Source of the DNA: Pararobbsia silviterrae
GTDB taxonomy: Bacteria > Pseudomonadota > Gammaproteobacteria > Burkholderiales > Burkholderiaceae
Direction of reading: 5' to 3'
Assembly (NCBI RefSeq): GCF_003628125.1
Contig: NZ_RBZU01000012.1
Span: 161,018 to 225,017 of the forward strand
Length of the DNA stretch: 64,000 nt
Every line of letters begins with the position of its first letter. Position 1 is the stretch's first letter. Positions 7,261 through 15,110 of this stretch are shown here, one piece after another. The notes under the pieces were generated by a model. The model was given only the letters and a program-made list of their open reading frames with translations. It did not search any database and was not told the DNA's origin. The position numbers and the translations under genes were made by a program.

Positions 7261-8166
7261 GTGCCACGCAAGATTCCCAGCAATTCAGCGCTCCAGGCGT
7301 TCGAGGCCGCGGCACGGCACGGAAGCTTTGCGCGCGCCGCCGATGAGCTGGCACGGACCGAAGGCGCCGTCAGCCGCCAGATCGGCCGGCTTGAGGCGTT
7401 TCTGGGCGTCACCCTGTTCGAGCGCATCGGCAATCGGGTGCGGCTTGCCCCTAACGGGGCGCGGTACGCGGTGCAGGTTCGCGAGATACTGGATCGGCTG
7501 GAACGGAACAGCCTGTATGTGATGGGCCAGCCCATCGAAGGCGCGAGCATCGATATCGCTGCCATTCCGACCTTCGCTACGCGCTGGCTGATCCCCAGGC
7601 TCAAACATTTTCAGAACCAGCATCCGGACATTACGGTGCATATCGCCGAACGGATGGAGCCGTTTCTTCTGGCAGGCAGCGGTTTCGACGCCGCCATTCA
7701 TTTCGAGCATCCGGCATGGGCGGGGATGCATCTGCATCCGCTGTTGGGGGAGGTGTTGGTGCCCGTCTGTAGTCCGGCGCTGCTGGCCGACGCCGGAGCG
7801 AACCCATTGTTGGACGCGCTGCCGCGCTTGCACCGGCGACAGAACCCGGACGCATGGCGGATCTATGCACAGGAGTCCGGCATCGCGCTGACCCATCCGG
7901 CGATGGGTGCGCGCTACGATCTCCATTCGATGCTGATCGAGGCGGCGTTGGCGGGCCTGGGGGTCGCGTTGGTGCCGCGCCTCTACATCGGCGCCGAGCT
8001 CGAACAGGGACGTCTTGTCACGCCCTGGCCGGATGGCAAGGTGGTCAGCAAAAACTTCTGTCTTGTCCTTCCCGAACCGATTGAGCTGGCGGATGGGCCG
8101 CTACAGGCATTTGCGAAATGGATGCTGAACGAAGCCCGGGGATTGGCGCCTCATCGCGGCACCTGA
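7261..8166 (+). CDS. LysR-family regulator (GcvA-like)
   Basis: A 301-aa LysR regulator starting at a GTG preceded by GGAG (near 7249). The HTH begins Ser-Asn-Ser-Ala-Leu-Gln-Ala-Phe-Glu-Ala-Ala-Ala-Arg-His-Gly-Ser-Phe, the form typical of the GcvA subgroup, with Ala-Val-Ser-Arg-Gln-Ile recognition-helix residues. The C-terminal two-thirds is the effector-binding domain, with the Pro-Thr-Phe-Ala-Thr-Arg-Trp-Leu-Ile-Pro-Arg-Leu entry strand. It is divergent from the DUF4286 / tautomerase-like / MBL operon and probably controls it. The inducer is unknown. Confidence 0.9.
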   Translation: MPRKIPSNSALQAFEAAARHGSFARAADELARTEGAVSRQIGRLEAFLGVTLFERIGNRVRLAPNGARYAVQVREILDRLERNSLYVMGQPIEGASIDIAAIPTFATRWLIPRLKHFQNQHPDITVHIAERMEPFLLAGSGFDAAIHFEHPAWAGMHLHPLLGEVLVPVCSPALLADAGANPLLDALPRLHRRQNPDAWRIYAQESGIALTHPAMGARYDLHSMLIEAALAGLGVALVPRLYIGAELEQGRLVTPWPDGKVVSKNFCLVLPEPIELADGPLQAFAKWMLNEARGLAPHRGT

Positions 8167-8236
8167 CAACAGGCGGAAGGGACGCCGGTCTTCAATCGAG
8201 CCATCTCCGAGATCGCCGTCGTCCGAATCGGGCAAT

Positions 8237-9301
8237 TTATTTCCCCTTGTAGGCCTTCGCCATCGCAATGATCTCCGTTTGCCCGAAGTTGTTGATGTCG
8301 TCGACGAGGTCGTTCGTGATCAGTTCGTTCGCGGGAACCTTCTCCTGGGTCACCCCCCACTTCTGCATGAAGTCCGCATATGCCGCGTAGTGCTTCTCGG
8401 AGCTTTCCCCCCATTTTGTGACGCCGGATTTCTCGAGCTTCAGGTTCGCGACGCGTGCTTCGAGGGTGATGACCGCCTGGCGGAGCGCCGTTGCTTCATC
8501 GACACCTGTCGGCTTGGTCTCCGGGTACACGTCCCACAGAATACGAATGGCGGCTTCCGGATTGGCGATGGTAAATACTGTACCCTTCGCGAAGCCTTGA
8601 GCTAATGCGATGGCCTGTTTTCGCTGAGTGCTCAAGGTCTCTTCGAGCGCGAGGAAGCCGTTCGACGGGAAAGCCTCGATCTCTTTGGTGGAGAGAAGCC
8701 GAAGCTTGACGCCGGCATTTTCGATGACCGCATACTGCGTGTCATATTCGCTCAAGGCATCAATCTGGCCGGCGCGAAGCAGCGCGACCGTTTGCGCTCC
8801 TTCGCCCGTGACGACGAGGTGTATGTCGAGATCGGGATTCAGCCCGGCATTGGATACCAGCGCACGCGCGATGATCACGCCCGCCGAACTCATCGAAATG
8901 ACACCAATCGAGGTGTCTTTCAGATCGGCGACTTTCGTGACTTTACTGTCTTGAGGCACGGCGAGGCCGTAGATATTGCCTTGATAGGCGGTGTAGAAGA
9001 TTTTCGCCTTGACGCCCTGCTGACGAATGATCGCAAGCGGCTCGACGGATGGAAGCGAATAGGCGAGTTCCTTGGTCGCGACGAGTTTGACGCAGTCGGT
9101 GGAGCCGCCGACCGGCACGAGCTCGACTTTGATGCCGTCCTTCGCGTACCAACCCATTTTCATCGCAACGGCGAATGGCGCTGCAGCGACGCTAATCGTA
9201 CGCACGCACCAACCGACTCGCACGAGCGTCTGTCCGCATGCGTCAAGAGGGACTTGGCTTAGCAAACCGGCGCAGATGGCAATCAGGGAAATGGGCTTCA
9301 T
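8237..9301 (-). CDS. ABC transporter substrate-binding protein, nitrate/sulfonate/taurine (NMT1) type
   Basis: A 354-aa periplasmic binding protein with an N-terminal hydrophobic signal (about residues 1-24, ending near Ala-Cys-Gly-Gln). The mature part has Gly-Trp-Tyr-Ala-Lys-Asp-Gly-Ile-Lys-Val-Glu, the marker of the SsuA/TauA/NMT1 family, and a later Leu-Arg-Ala-Gly-Gln-Ile-Asp-Ala-Leu segment. It should capture a small organic solute such as a sulfonate, a pyrimidine or a related compound and deliver it to the membrane pair encoded upstream. Its ATG overlaps the permease stop by four bases (ATGA), so it is the third gene of an ATPase-permease-binding protein operon. Substrate is not predictable here. 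Confidence 0.88.
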   Translation of the reverse strand: MKPISLIAICAGLLSQVPLDACGQTLVRVGWCVRTISVAAAPFAVAMKMGWYAKDGIKVELVPVGGSTDCVKLVATKELAYSLPSVEPLAIIRQQGVKAKIFYTAYQGNIYGLAVPQDSKVTKVADLKDTSIGVISMSSAGVIIARALVSNAGLNPDLDIHLVVTGEGAQTVALLRAGQIDALSEYDTQYAVIENAGVKLRLLSTKEIEAFPSNGFLALEETLSTQRKQAIALAQGFAKGTVFTIANPEAAIRILWDVYPETKPTGVDEATALRQAVITLEARVANLKLEKSGVTKWGESSEKHYAAYADFMQKWGVTQEKVPANELITNDLVDDINNFGQTEIIAMAKAYKGK

Positions 9302-10095
9302 CTGACTTCTCCTTCGACCGGCAGATTGGAAATTCCGCCCTGTGACGCATCCCAGAAGAGCAGCCTCTTTCGGACCGCAACAATGATCGTGTGAAGCAGT
9401 AGTCCAAGCACGGAGAGCACGATAAGCACCGAAAACTGTCCCGCGACGTCCATCGTGTAGGTCATGCTCATGATCAGGACGCCAAGCCCTCTTTGTGCGC
9501 CTACGAATTCCGCGACGATCGAGCCGATGAGCGCCAGCATCATGGCGATCTCCAAGCCGGCAAAAATGTACGGTGTCGCGCCCGGTATGCGCAGCATCCA
9601 GAAAATCTGCATGTTCGAAGCGTCAAGCGAGCGCATCAGGGAAACGCGATCTTCGTCGGCGGCGCGTAGACCGGCAACGGTGTTGACCATCAGTGGAAAG
9701 AACGCAGTCAGTGAGGCTTGCGCTACCTTTGAGCCGACGCCGAGACCGAACCAGACGATGATCAGCGGGGCCAAAGCGATCTTCGGCATGGCCTGGAACA
9801 TGAGAATGAACGGATAGAGAAAGTAGTCGCAACGTCGACTCAGCGCGATGAGCGTACCGAGGACGAGCGCCACGACCGATCCCACCGCAAAGCCGAGCAG
9901 CGTTTCAAGGAGCGTTGTCCAGAGATGGCGAACGTAGATCGTGGACTCGATGCCGTGATACAGGGCGATGCACACCTTGGACGGCGGCGGCAGAATATAA
10001 GCCGGGATATTGCAAAGCCGAACGATGCTCTCCCACGCCGCGAGCACGACGAGTATCAGCAGTGGGCGCAGCAGCGCTTCAAGAGGGCGACTCAT
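9298..10095 (-). CDS. ABC transporter permease, SsuC/TauC family
   Basis: A 265-aa inner-membrane permease with about six helices. It has the binding-protein-dependent transport motif in a cytoplasmic loop (about residues 155-185: Glu-Asp-Arg-Val-Ser-Leu-Met-Arg-Ser-Leu-Asp-Ala) and the C-terminal Gly-Leu-Gly-Val-Leu-Ile segment usual in SsuC/TauC proteins. It overlaps the ATPase gene upstream by four bases and the binding-protein gene downstream by four bases, so the three are translationally coupled. It forms the import channel with the ATPase dimer. Confidence 0.9.
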   Translation of the reverse strand: MSRPLEALLRPLLILVVLAAWESIVRLCNIPAYILPPPSKVCIALYHGIESTIYVRHLWTTLLETLLGFAVGSVVALVLGTLIALSRRCDYFLYPFILMFQAMPKIALAPLIIVWFGLGVGSKVAQASLTAFFPLMVNTVAGLRAADEDRVSLMRSLDASNMQIFWMLRIPGATPYIFAGLEIAMMLALIGSIVAEFVGAQRGLGVLIMSMTYTMDVAGQFSVLIVLSVLGLLLHTIIVAVRKRLLFWDASQGGISNLPVEGEVR

Positions 10096-10862
10096 AAGGC
10101 GAGGTCAGCCTGAGTTCTAAAATGATCACGGACCCGTTTCACATGTCGGCCGAACTCCATCGTCGTCATGACATCAAGGGCGCGTGGGCGACCGAGCTCA
10201 ACAACGACGTCATCGACGATTTGTCCGGGGCGCGGGGTCATCACCAGGACCCGATCCGCAAGGAACACGGCCTCGGGAATCGAGTGCGTGATAAACAATA
10301 CCGTCTCCTTGCGTTCGAGCCAGATATGTTGGAGCTGCATGTTCATCTGCTCACGCGTCATGGCATCCAGGGCTCCGAATGGCTCATCCATAAACAGAAT
10401 GGCCGGATCATGAATGAGTGCGCGCACCATGGCGGCACGCTGTTGCATGCCGCCTGAAAGCTCATGCGGATAGCGATGCTCGAAACCCTGGAGACCGACG
10501 AGGGTGAGTAGATCCATCGCGCGCGTCTTGAGCGCGTTGCGGCCAAGGCGCAGGACGTCGACGGGAAGCAGGATATTCTCGAGCACCGTGCGCCAGGGAA
10601 ACAGTACGGGCGATTGAAAGACGACGCCGATGTCGCGGCGCGGTCCCGCGACTGCTGTGCCGTTAAGTCGCGCCTCGCCTCGCGAAGCCTTCACAAGTCC
10701 GATCAGAATCTTGAGAAGCGTGGATTTCCCGCAGCCGGACGGCCCTACGACGGCGACGAATTGCCCCGCTTCAATCGTGAAGCAAATGTCCTGCAATGCG
10801 ACCACCGGACGGTCGCGCGTGGCATACACTTTGCTGACGCCGTTCACCGCGATGCGTTCCAT
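10092..10862 (-). CDS. ABC transporter ATP-binding protein, SsuB/TauB family
   Basis: A 256-aa ATPase. Walker A Gly-Pro-Ser-Gly-Cys-Gly-Lys-Ser-Thr lies at residues 40-48. It is followed by a Q-loop (Val-Val-Phe-Gln-Ser-Pro), signature Leu-Ser-Gly-Gly-Met-Gln-Gln-Arg, Walker B Ile-Leu-Phe-Met-Asp-Glu-Pro, D-loop Gly-Ala-Leu-Asp, and switch His in Phe-Ile-Thr-His-Ser. The Met at 10862 fits family alignments; the frame continues to 11141 but that extension overlaps the channel gene start region and is not family-like. It powers the importer made with the two downstream genes. No dedicated regulator is visible next to it. Confidence 0.9.
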   Translation of the reverse strand: MERIAVNGVSKVYATRDRPVVALQDICFTIEAGQFVAVVGPSGCGKSTLLKILIGLVKASRGEARLNGTAVAGPRRDIGVVFQSPVLFPWRTVLENILLPVDVLRLGRNALKTRAMDLLTLVGLQGFEHRYPHELSGGMQQRAAMVRALIHDPAILFMDEPFGALDAMTREQMNMQLQHIWLERKETVLFITHSIPEAVFLADRVLVMTPRPGQIVDDVVVELGRPRALDVMTTMEFGRHVKRVRDHFRTQADLAL

Positions 10863-11271
10863 GACGGCACCTTGGGGCGATCGCACGCTCGTCCGCGTCG
10901 CCAGATTCTCGTGGGCGTGGTTGCTTCCTCGTTGCTTGGATAGCGAGCGCTGCACTATCACGCTTATTGCGTGCGCCCATCGCTTTAAGCGCAGGCGTCG
11001 ATCCTCACGACAGAGGGTCTTATAGAGTCTAGGCGAAATACGTGGACGGATAGGAGACGATCGGCTTGCAAGGCGATCGGATGGATTCCGGTCGCGCGCC
11101 TCTAGCTTGGGGCAGTGCACGACGGTCTTCGCGTGTTCCATCGGGCGCGCTCGCGATCGTGTGCGCGATGCCGGACCTGAGGTGGAATGCCGCGCTCAAG
11201 ACGGCCTTGGGAATGTCGGCCGGACGGTAGAATGCCATCGGGCCGATTCCGGCAAACACCTCAGGCGAACG
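10863..11271. other. Divergent upstream region of ABC operon and KirBac gene
   Basis: About 400 bp between two divergent genes. Open frames extend into it from both sides but lack family similarity. It presumably holds both promoters; I see no clear operator or hairpin. Confidence 0.35.
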
Positions 11272-12177
11272 ATGACAGACGACCGCGCACCACGGCCCGA
11301 TAGCGAACGACATGGGCCACCACCTCATCACCGGCTGCGCGTCGATGGTGGCCGACACGTTTTCACACACGGCCTTCGGCAGTACATCTGGCAGGACATC
11401 TATCACCACGCGCTCACCATGCGCTGGCCGATTTTTTTTGCCGCGGCGGCGGTGTTGTTCATTGTCCTGAATTGCGGATTCGCATTGCTGTTCCTGTGCG
11501 GCGACCATGCGATCGCCAATCAGGCGCCTGCAGGATTTCTCGGCGCTTTTTTCTTCAGCGTCGAAACGCTGGCGACCGTCGGTTATGGCGATATGCATCC
11601 CGCCACGATTTACGGCCACGTGGTGGCGACTGTTGAAATCTTTGTCGGTATGTCGGGGGTCGCCTTGACGACGGGGATGATCTTCGCGCGGTTCTCGCGA
11701 CCTCGTGCGCGGATCATCTTTGCGAAATACGCGATCGTGCGGCCGATCGAAGGTCGTACAACCCTGATGGTCCGCGCGGCGAACGCGCGGCAAAACGTGA
11801 TCGCGGAAGCTACGGCACGCATGCGCATGATGCGCTCGGAAACCACGGCCGAAGGCTTTTTCATTCGCAAGCTCTACGACATCCCGTTAGTCCGGGAGCG
11901 TCATCCGGTTTTCATGCTTGGGTGGAACATGATGCATGTGATCGATGAAAGCAGCCCGCTTTTCGGAGAGACGGTGGAGTCACTGACGAAGAGTCGGGCA
12001 GAACTGCTGCTCACGATCGAGGGCGTCGACGAAACCACGATGCAAACGATGCAGGCGCGCACGGCCTGGCCGCCCGAGCGAATTCTTTGGGATCACGATT
12101 ACGTCGATCTCCTGCATCAGGAAGACGGCGTCACGCATATCGACTACACGGTGTTCGACAAAGTCGTGCCGCGATGA
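11272..12177 (+). CDS. Inward-rectifier K+ channel, KirBac type
   Basis: A 301-aa potassium channel subunit that should form a tetramer in the inner membrane. It has a slide helix, an outer helix (about residues 50-76), the selectivity filter Thr-Val-Gly-Tyr-Gly-Asp at 102-107, an inner helix with Glu-Ile-Phe-Val-Gly-Met-Ser-Gly-Val, and a C-terminal Kir immunoglobulin-like domain (about 150-290). Strong landmarks are Met-Val-Arg-Ala-Ala-Asn-Ala-Arg-Gln-Asn-Val and Leu-Gly-Trp-Asn-Met-Met-His-Val-Ile-Asp-Glu-Ser-Ser-Pro-Leu. From memory these are nearly identical to KirBac1.1 of Burkholderia pseudomallei. The ATG at 11272 was preferred over a longer frame from 11107 because the extra part is not family-like. 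It stands alone as a transcription unit. Confidence 0.93.
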   Translation: MTDDRAPRPDSERHGPPPHHRLRVDGGRHVFTHGLRQYIWQDIYHHALTMRWPIFFAAAAVLFIVLNCGFALLFLCGDHAIANQAPAGFLGAFFFSVETLATVGYGDMHPATIYGHVVATVEIFVGMSGVALTTGMIFARFSRPRARIIFAKYAIVRPIEGRTTLMVRAANARQNVIAEATARMRMMRSETTAEGFFIRKLYDIPLVRERHPVFMLGWNMMHVIDESSPLFGETVESLTKSRAELLLTIEGVDETTMQTMQARTAWPPERILWDHDYVDLLHQEDGVTHIDYTVFDKVVPR

Positions 12178-12312
12178 CACGTCGAGCGCTTGGAGATCGA
12201 CGATCGTGCGCGCCGTCCGATGGCGCCGGCCGACAGAAATCGTGTGGAGATGACGAGGTTCCGCTCGCGGGTCGGTATTCTTGATAGACACATGTGCCGT
12301 CTCGTCATTTGG

Positions 12313-12345
12313 GGCGATATGTACGTAATATATGTACATATCGCC
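12313..12345. repeat. Perfect 12-bp inverted repeat, 9-nt spacer
   Basis: GGCGATATGTAC (12313-12324) and its exact reverse complement GTACATATCGCC (12334-12345) flank an AT-only-centred 9-base spacer. It lies 136 bp past the KirBac stop and 41 bp beyond the end of the small minus-strand gene. No T-tract follows on either side, so it is not a standard intrinsic terminator. It could be a two-sided terminator or a protein-binding dyad. Confidence 0.6.
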
Positions 12346-12385
12346 GCGAACTAAGAAAAACCCACGCCCGCGGCAGACCGCGCTT

Positions 12386-12538
12386 TTAGTGCGTGTTGAG
12401 CGGCGTACGCTTTGTGAGCGCGTTCCAGAGCGCGGCGAGGCGATGCATGCCGCGCGATCGAACGATGTCGAAGTGGTCAGGAAGGATCACGCAATCGTGG
12501 GCGTGAGGGATTTTCCAGAGCAGAAGGCCGTAGGTCAT
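12386..12538 (-). CDS. Possible 50-aa small protein
   Basis: A short frame with a GGAG ribosome-binding site seven bases before its ATG and strongly G/C-biased third codon positions, as in real genes here. The product begins Met-Thr-Tyr-Gly-Leu-Leu-Leu-Trp-Lys-Ile-Pro, then His-Ala-His-Asp-Cys-Val-Ile-Leu-Pro-Asp-His-Phe, and ends with an Arg/Leu-rich amphipathic segment. I recognise no family. The His/Cys/Asp cluster could bind metal, but that is speculation. The same frame stays open upstream to about 12604, so it might instead be the tail of a disrupted longer gene. Confidence 0.4.
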   Translation of the reverse strand: MTYGLLLWKIPHAHDCVILPDHFDIVRSRGMHRLAALWNALTKRTPLNTH

Positions 12539-12618
12539 GATGCGTCTCCAGGCATCGTCGAAGATGCCGTGCGTGGGGAAACGGCGGACGCGCGGCCGCT
12601 TGCGTCATCAACGCGGCA

Positions 12619-12693
12619 TCAGCGCATCGGCTCGCGTTCCCCGGTATGCGATAAGGGTGAGCGAGGTAAGGGGCAACTGTCGCTGTCGGGCAT
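12619..12693 (-). CDS. 24-codon leader-like ORF
   Basis: AAGGAG lies five bases before this ATG, the best ribosome-binding site in the neighbourhood. The 24-residue product is Ser/Pro-rich (Met-Pro-Asp-Ser-Asp-Ser-Cys-Pro at the start) and ends at a TGA about 80 bases before the 50-aa frame on the same strand. It may be a leader peptide, or the N-terminus of a gene whose frame was later broken. Confidence 0.25.
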   Translation of the reverse strand: MPDSDSCPLPRSPLSHTGEREPMR

Positions 12694-13125
12694 ATCGACT
12701 CCTTGTGTACAGCGCACGCGCACTGCGTACACGCGTGCGGATTCCACGTGCGGACTCACGCAATCGACGACATCGTCGCGGCGCGAGCGAACACGTCCAC
12801 GGGACGGCGCCCGTGAAGCGAAGTCGTCGGCACGCCCGCATTCGAATATGCAGCGTTCAGACGACGCGATAGCAGTGCATGAAGGGAACAACGACACGCA
12901 CCGTCTGCCTGTGAGCAAGACGGCGGCGAGAGAAGAGGCGCTCGGACGTCTTGCAGGTCAGGCAGTGGGACTGCTCGAAGATCGACTACTGGATGCGTCC
13001 AAGGCATCGGCCTCGTTTGTGAAAGTGCCCGAATTCTAGTGGGCGTCTAGAGATAGCGTCAATGCATATTCCCTTTCAATCGTGACGCTTGATTAGACGC
13101 CCCTTAGCGGTCTGTTCGGCACGCG

Positions 13126-14421
13126 TTAAAAGAGCGAAGACAGGCCGCCGTACACGCCGAGGAACGCCGTCGCGGCGGCGCCGATGAGCAATAGCCAGAA
13201 ATAGAATCCCTTAAGCCGCTTTTCCTCCGGGAGCGCGTCTGCCGCCAGTGCGGCCAGTAAGCCGAGCACAAAAGGCAGAAAGAGGGCGTTGACGACCTGT
13301 GCGCCGATGTTCACGAGGACGAGATCGTGGCTGATGCAGACGATGACGCTGGCGGTCAGCACGCTTGCGACGTAACCCCCGTAGAACCACGGTGAACGAC
13401 CGGGCTTGAATTCCAGCGATCGTTGGTAACCCAGGACTTCGCCAAGACCCCAGGCCATCGCGAGCGACGCCACAACGGCCGCGACGGTGGCGGCGCCCAG
13501 TACGCCGACGCCGAACACCAGGCGGCCGAACTTCACGCCCAGATAGGGCGTCAACATCGCGCTGATATCACCGACCGATTTGAGCGATACCGTTGAGCGA
13601 TGTCCGCCCAAGGTGGCCGCCACCGCGACGAGTACCGAGATCGTCAAGCATTGCGTCAGCAGAGCGCCGATGGCGGTTTCCCCTCGCGCCGTGGGGAGGT
13701 CGCGTGCCTCGAGCCGTTTTTCCGCAATGGCCGATTGCTGGTAAAAAATCATCCAGGGATTGAATACCGTGCCGATCAAGGCCGCGGCGAGAAACAGGAA
13801 GCCATGATCCCGCCATGGGAGATCGCTGACGTGCTGCCGAATCGTCGCGAGATCCGGTTGGGATCGCCACGCTACGTAAAAGAACGCCAATTCGAAAAGA
13901 CCGATGATCACGGCCACGCGTTCGACGCGCCGATACGAACCCGTCGTCACGATCCCGATCAGCGCCGCCGCCGATAGCGGCAGGCTGATCAAACGCGAAA
14001 CGCCGTAGAGCTCGCCGATGCCCGCGACAGCAGTGAATTCCGTGACGAGCGTTCCGGTCGTCGCGACGACCAGTCCGACGACCGACAGGTATGCCCATGT
14101 CGGTCCGAATCGCTCGCGGATCAGTTCTCCGTGCCCTTTTTGCGTATAGATGCCGAGTCGGACCGTGAGCTCCTGAACCATGTAGAGCACGGGGAAGAGC
14201 GCCAGCAGCAAAGGCGCCAACCGGTAGCCCCACTGCACGCCGCTTTGCGCGGCCGCGACGACGCTGCCGGCATCGGAGTTGGCCAACATGACGAGCAGAC
14301 CGGGTCCGCAAATCGACAAAGCGCGCAACAGTCGCGCTCTTATCGTGCGGCGTGGAAGGCGATCCTCGGGTGTCGTTTCATTCGCGCAAGTCTTATTCGA
14401 TTTCGTCGCTTCGTGCTGCAT
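13126..14421 (-). CDS. Nramp-family divalent metal transporter (Nramp-related clade)
   Basis: A 431-aa inner-membrane transporter with 10-11 predicted helices and the Nramp fold pattern. Helix 1 reads Gly-Pro-Gly-Leu-Leu-Val-Met-Leu-Ala-Asn-Ser-Asp-Ala-Gly-Ser, so the canonical Asp-Pro-Gly-Asn metal site is replaced by Asp-Ala-Gly-Ser. Helix 6 has Phe-Asn-Pro-Trp-Met-Ile-Phe-Tyr-Gln-Gln-Ser instead of the Met-Pro-His of Mn/Fe transporters. Such replacements are known in Nramp-related proteins with different ion preference (for example Mg2+ in NRMT proteins), so Mn/Fe transport should not be assumed. It lies 121 bp downstream of two tiny coupled membrane-protein genes on the same strand and may share their transcript. 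Confidence 0.85.
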   Translation of the reverse strand: MQHEATKSNKTCANETTPEDRLPRRTIRARLLRALSICGPGLLVMLANSDAGSVVAAAQSGVQWGYRLAPLLLALFPVLYMVQELTVRLGIYTQKGHGELIRERFGPTWAYLSVVGLVVATTGTLVTEFTAVAGIGELYGVSRLISLPLSAAALIGIVTTGSYRRVERVAVIIGLFELAFFYVAWRSQPDLATIRQHVSDLPWRDHGFLFLAAALIGTVFNPWMIFYQQSAIAEKRLEARDLPTARGETAIGALLTQCLTISVLVAVAATLGGHRSTVSLKSVGDISAMLTPYLGVKFGRLVFGVGVLGAATVAAVVASLAMAWGLGEVLGYQRSLEFKPGRSPWFYGGYVASVLTASVIVCISHDLVLVNIGAQVVNALFLPFVLGLLAALAADALPEEKRLKGFYFWLLLIGAAATAFLGVYGGLSSLF

Positions 14422-14542
14422 ATCTGTTCGACTGATCTGATCCGCACACGGGGGTGTCGGAGCAGTAACGCCGCCTCAGGCGGCCAGGAGAGACGCATCG
14501 TGCGCTCCTCGAAGCTGGAACTCGAAGTGACAAAACGTTCGA
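14422..14542 (-). promoter_or_regulatory. Spacer before the Nramp-like gene with a hairpin
   Basis: Between the small membrane genes and the transporter lies a GCCGCC-TCA-GGCGGC palindrome (about 14471-14485) with no T-tract. It could attenuate or protect the downstream message. I compared it by eye with M-box and manganese (yybP-ykoY) riboswitch signatures and found neither. Confidence 0.3.
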
Positions 14543-14719
14543 CTAACTGGACGGCGGCTGGGTGTCGCGACCTGCGTCGGACTCCCTTGCCCTGCCTCCG
14601 TGGTTCAACGTTCCGACGTGCTTTTCCCGAGACGCCCGCTGCGAGTGGATAACAACAACAATGATCGCCAAGCCAACGGCAAACGCGAGCCAGGACGCGA
14701 CTTCAAAGGAATCTCTCAT
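14543..14719 (-). CDS. 58-aa single-span membrane protein
   Basis: A small protein beginning Met-Arg-Asp-Ser-Phe-Glu-Val-Ala-Ser-Trp, then one hydrophobic helix (about residues 8-24, Leu-Ala-Phe-Ala-Val-Gly-Leu-Ala-Ile-Ile-Val-Val-Val-Ile), then a polar basic tail of about 30 residues. Its ATG overlaps the stop of the upstream 61-aa gene by four bases (ATGA), which indicates translational coupling and explains the lack of its own ribosome-binding site. It lies upstream of the Nramp-like transporter on the same strand. I know no family for it; a role as an accessory subunit of that transporter is inference. Confidence 0.55.
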   Translation of the reverse strand: MRDSFEVASWLAFAVGLAIIVVVIHSQRASREKHVGTLNHGGRARESDAGRDTQPPSS

Positions 14720-14901
14720 GGCAAGGGGTGTCCAGAGGCTGATTGCGAGCTGACTGAACGCTTTGTCTGATGAGAGCGCGGAGCTTCCGTTTCCGGTTCC
14801 TTAAGCTCGGATTGCGTTGACGGTCCGAGCTTCCATAAGCCGAATACCGCCATCAAAACCGCGAGTCCGAAGCCGATGCCCAGCACGATGCATGTACTCA
14901 T
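14716..14901 (-). CDS. 61-aa single-span membrane protein
   Basis: Starts Met-Ser-Thr-Cys-Ile-Val-Leu-Gly with GAAAGG about six bases upstream. One hydrophobic helix (residues 4-25, Gly/Leu/Val-rich) is followed by Lys-Leu-Gly-Pro and a polar Ser/Thr/Glu-rich tail. It is the first gene of a coupled pair and its stop overlaps the next start by four bases. Both products share the same layout (short N-terminus, one helix, about 30-residue charged tail), which suggests a paired role, perhaps with the metal transporter encoded downstream. No family recognised. Confidence 0.5.
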   Translation of the reverse strand: MSTCIVLGIGFGLAVLMAVFGLWKLGPSTQSELKEPETEAPRSHQTKRSVSSQSASGHPLP

Positions 14902-15110
14902 TCTAACCTTTCAGCGCGTTTTCACTGTCGTCGAGCGCAAGCGTCATCCACACGCACGCAGTGACATCCATCGTACAGAGGCTTCCTTTCAGAACGGGCA
15001 GCGTATCGATGCGCGCTTTCAGCACGGTTCCTTTCGCGATGCTAACGATGACCATGACACGTGAATCGGGCTACACGTCGAAGCGATTGACGACGCGTTC
15101 AAGTCCGGTA

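Larger units (their letters stand above)
12178..13125. other. 950-bp low-gene stretch with tiny ORFs and an inverted repeat
   Basis: Between the KirBac gene and the end of the Nramp-like gene there is no large gene. The stretch holds a perfect 12-bp inverted repeat (12313-12345), a possible 50-codon gene (12386-12538, minus) and a 24-codon leader-like frame (12619-12693, minus) with a good ribosome-binding site. A long plus-strand frame (12332-13039) is Arg/Ser-rich and looks like a shadow. Confidence 0.5.

Noticed and set aside
12332..13039. Plus-strand frame of 235 codons in the gap after KirBac
   Set aside because: It begins inside the 12-bp inverted repeat, is rich in Arg and Ser, and covers the better-supported small minus-strand frames.
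14422..14542. Possible Mg2+ or Mn2+ riboswitch before the Nramp-like gene
   Set aside because: Only a single simple palindrome is present; the conserved cores of M-box and yybP-ykoY RNAs are not visible.
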